NCBI GenBank assembly: GCA_900542565.1
Contig: UQOC01000057.1
Coordinates: 1-15,094, forward strand
Source of the DNA: an uncultured Eubacteriales bacterium
Lineage (GTDB): Bacteria; Bacillota; Clostridia; Peptostreptococcales; Anaerovoracaceae
Length of the DNA: 15,094 bases
Direction: 5' to 3'
The notes beneath the pieces are model-generated. The model was not told the DNA's origin. It saw only the letters and a list, made by a program, of their open reading frames with translations, and searched no databases. Each line of letters opens with the position of its first letter. Position 1 is the stretch's first letter. The translations under genes and the position numbers were made by a program. This document shows positions 14,020 to 15,094 of this stretch, piece by piece.

Positions 14020-14883
14020 ATGGGCGCGATTTCCCGCTGGCTGGACCGCTTCTGCTACAAGCATCCCCGGCTCGGCATCCCAGGTCTGATGAAGTACATC
14101 GTCATCGCCAATGTAGCGGTCTATCTGATGGATATGTTCAGCAACGGCTACTTCTCCGCTATGCTGCGGTTCTACCCGGCCCTGATCATGGAGGGGCAGG
14201 TGTGGCGGCTGCTCACCTTTATCTTCGTCCCCACCAGCGGCGGTTTCATCCTGTGGTTTGCCTTGACCACCCTGTTCTACTACTACATCGGAAACGCTCT
14301 GGAAAACCAGTGGGGGTCTACCCGGTTCACCGTGTTTTACGGGGTGGGCGTCCTGCTGAACATTTTCACCGGGATGGTGACTTACTGGATCTCTGGTGCC
14401 TTCCTGGAGACTGCCAGCATGTACTACGTGAACATGTCCATGTTTTTTGCCTTCGCCACCCTGTACCCGGATATGCGGGTGCTGCTCTACGGGATCCTGC
14501 CCCTGAAAGTGAAGTGGCTGGCCTGGGTGGATGCGGCCCTCTTTGCCTTTGATATTGGTCATTACTTTATGAACGGCAACTGGGTCCAGGGAATGGTCCC
14601 CATTGTGGCCATCCTGAACTACTTCATCTTCTTCTGGGACGATCTGATGGCCATCCTCCGCCGGGGGAGCAGCCGGGCTGCTCACCGGGTCGATCCTCAG
14701 ACCATCAACTTCAAAAAGGCTCAGAAGGAAGTCCAGAACCGGAAGGGCTATCTCCACAAATGCGCCGTGTGCGGCATCACCGACGCGGACGACCCCAACA
14801 TGGAGTTCCGCTACTGCTCCAAGTGCAACGGCTACTACTGCTACTGCATGAAGCACATCAACGACCACGTCCACGTGCAGTGA
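14020..14883 (+). CDS. Rhomboid-fold membrane protein without an evident catalytic dyad, with C-terminal zinc-binding-like Cys/His cluster
   Basis: The 287-residue product has about six membrane segments between residues 26 and 206. It keeps rhomboid landmarks: GQVWRLLTFIFVP (59-71, the L1-loop WR motif) and GNALENQWGSTRF (91-103). The active-site segment that should read G-x-S-G followed by small residues is instead NMSMFFAFA (138-146); Ser140 is kept but both glycines are gone. The last helix (ILNYFIFFWDD) has no catalytic histidine. It is therefore probably a non-proteolytic relative, comparable in principle to Derlins and iRhoms. The cytosolic tail holds C248, C251, C266, C269, C274, C276, H279, H283 and H285, spaced like one or two zinc sites. 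The start has AGGAGG 7 bases upstream. It is transcribed alone; a HIT gene with its own promoter follows. The partner or client is unknown. Confidence 0.8.
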   Translation: MGAISRWLDRFCYKHPRLGIPGLMKYIVIANVAVYLMDMFSNGYFSAMLRFYPALIMEGQVWRLLTFIFVPTSGGFILWFALTTLFYYYIGNALENQWGSTRFTVFYGVGVLLNIFTGMVTYWISGAFLETASMYYVNMSMFFAFATLYPDMRVLLYGILPLKVKWLAWVDAALFAFDIGHYFMNGNWVQGMVPIVAILNYFIFFWDDLMAILRRGSSRAAHRVDPQTINFKKAQKEVQNRKGYLHKCAVCGITDADDPNMEFRYCSKCNGYYCYCMKHINDHVHVQ

Positions 14884-14885
14884 GG

Positions 14886-14914
14886 TTGTGCTTCTCCCAA
14901 AAGCGTGCTACAAT
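14886..14914 (+). promoter_or_regulatory. Promoter of the HIT-family gene
   Basis: TTGTGC (14886-14891), a 17-base spacer and TACAAT (14909-14914) form a good sigma-A-type promoter starting 3 bases past the preceding stop codon. Transcription would begin near 14921, giving a leader of about 45 bases. Confidence 0.7.
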
Positions 14915-14926
14915 GAGAGCGAGTGA

Positions 14927-15094
<168 letters not shown>

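Overview
The window joins two genomic backgrounds that differ sharply in base composition. Bases 1 to about 10,870 have moderate GC and carry genes of an anaerobic, endospore-forming Clostridia-type bacterium: addA, a Clostridium-like glutamate dehydrogenase, gpr, spoIIP and lepA. Bases about 10,870 to 15,094 are much more GC-rich and carry genes of a kind common in GC-rich gut Firmicutes. That genus-level impression is inference from gene content and composition only.

Left part. A 5'-truncated addA (DNA repair helicase-nuclease) runs rightward and ends at a bidirectional terminator that it shares with the convergent glutamate dehydrogenase gene. That gene reads leftward from two good sigma-A-type promoters, with a long inverted repeat lying across their -35 boxes. 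Rightward from the same intergenic region run gpr (spore protease), spoIIP (engulfment hydrolase) and a 55-codon membrane-peptide gene, in the order known from Bacillus subtilis (gpr-spoIIP-yqxA-lepA). A large gene for a secreted, apparently sortase-anchored surface protein (lamin-tail-like domain plus choice-of-anchor-I-type propeller), a short unassigned stretch and an AT-rich orphan membrane-protein gene separate that block from lepA, which has its own promoter.

Junction. lepA stops resembling LepA after residue 261 of about 600. From the same point, on the other strand, an iron-containing alcohol dehydrogenase gene begins its retained 5' portion (205 of roughly 385 residues). Both genes are cut at one spot, inside about 10 bp compatible with both families, with no insertion sequence, integrase or repeat. 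The composition changes at that spot. The simplest reading is a chimeric assembly join; a true rearrangement is the alternative.

Right part. A leftward operon, probably driven from 13,891-13,863, holds an agmatinase-family ureohydrolase, a short-form S-adenosylhomocysteine hydrolase and the truncated alcohol dehydrogenase. Divergent from it are a rhomboid-fold membrane protein that appears to lack the catalytic dyad and carries a C-terminal Cys/His cluster, and then the start of a HIT-family gene cut by the window edge. Each of these two has a clear promoter.

I found no CRISPR array, tRNA, rRNA, prophage, intact transposon or defence system. The most notable points are the lepA/alcohol dehydrogenase junction, the small post-spoIIP peptide, the promoter dyad at the glutamate dehydrogenase gene, the AT-rich orphan gene with a terminator-like hairpin inside its coding end, and the protease-dead-looking rhomboid homologue.
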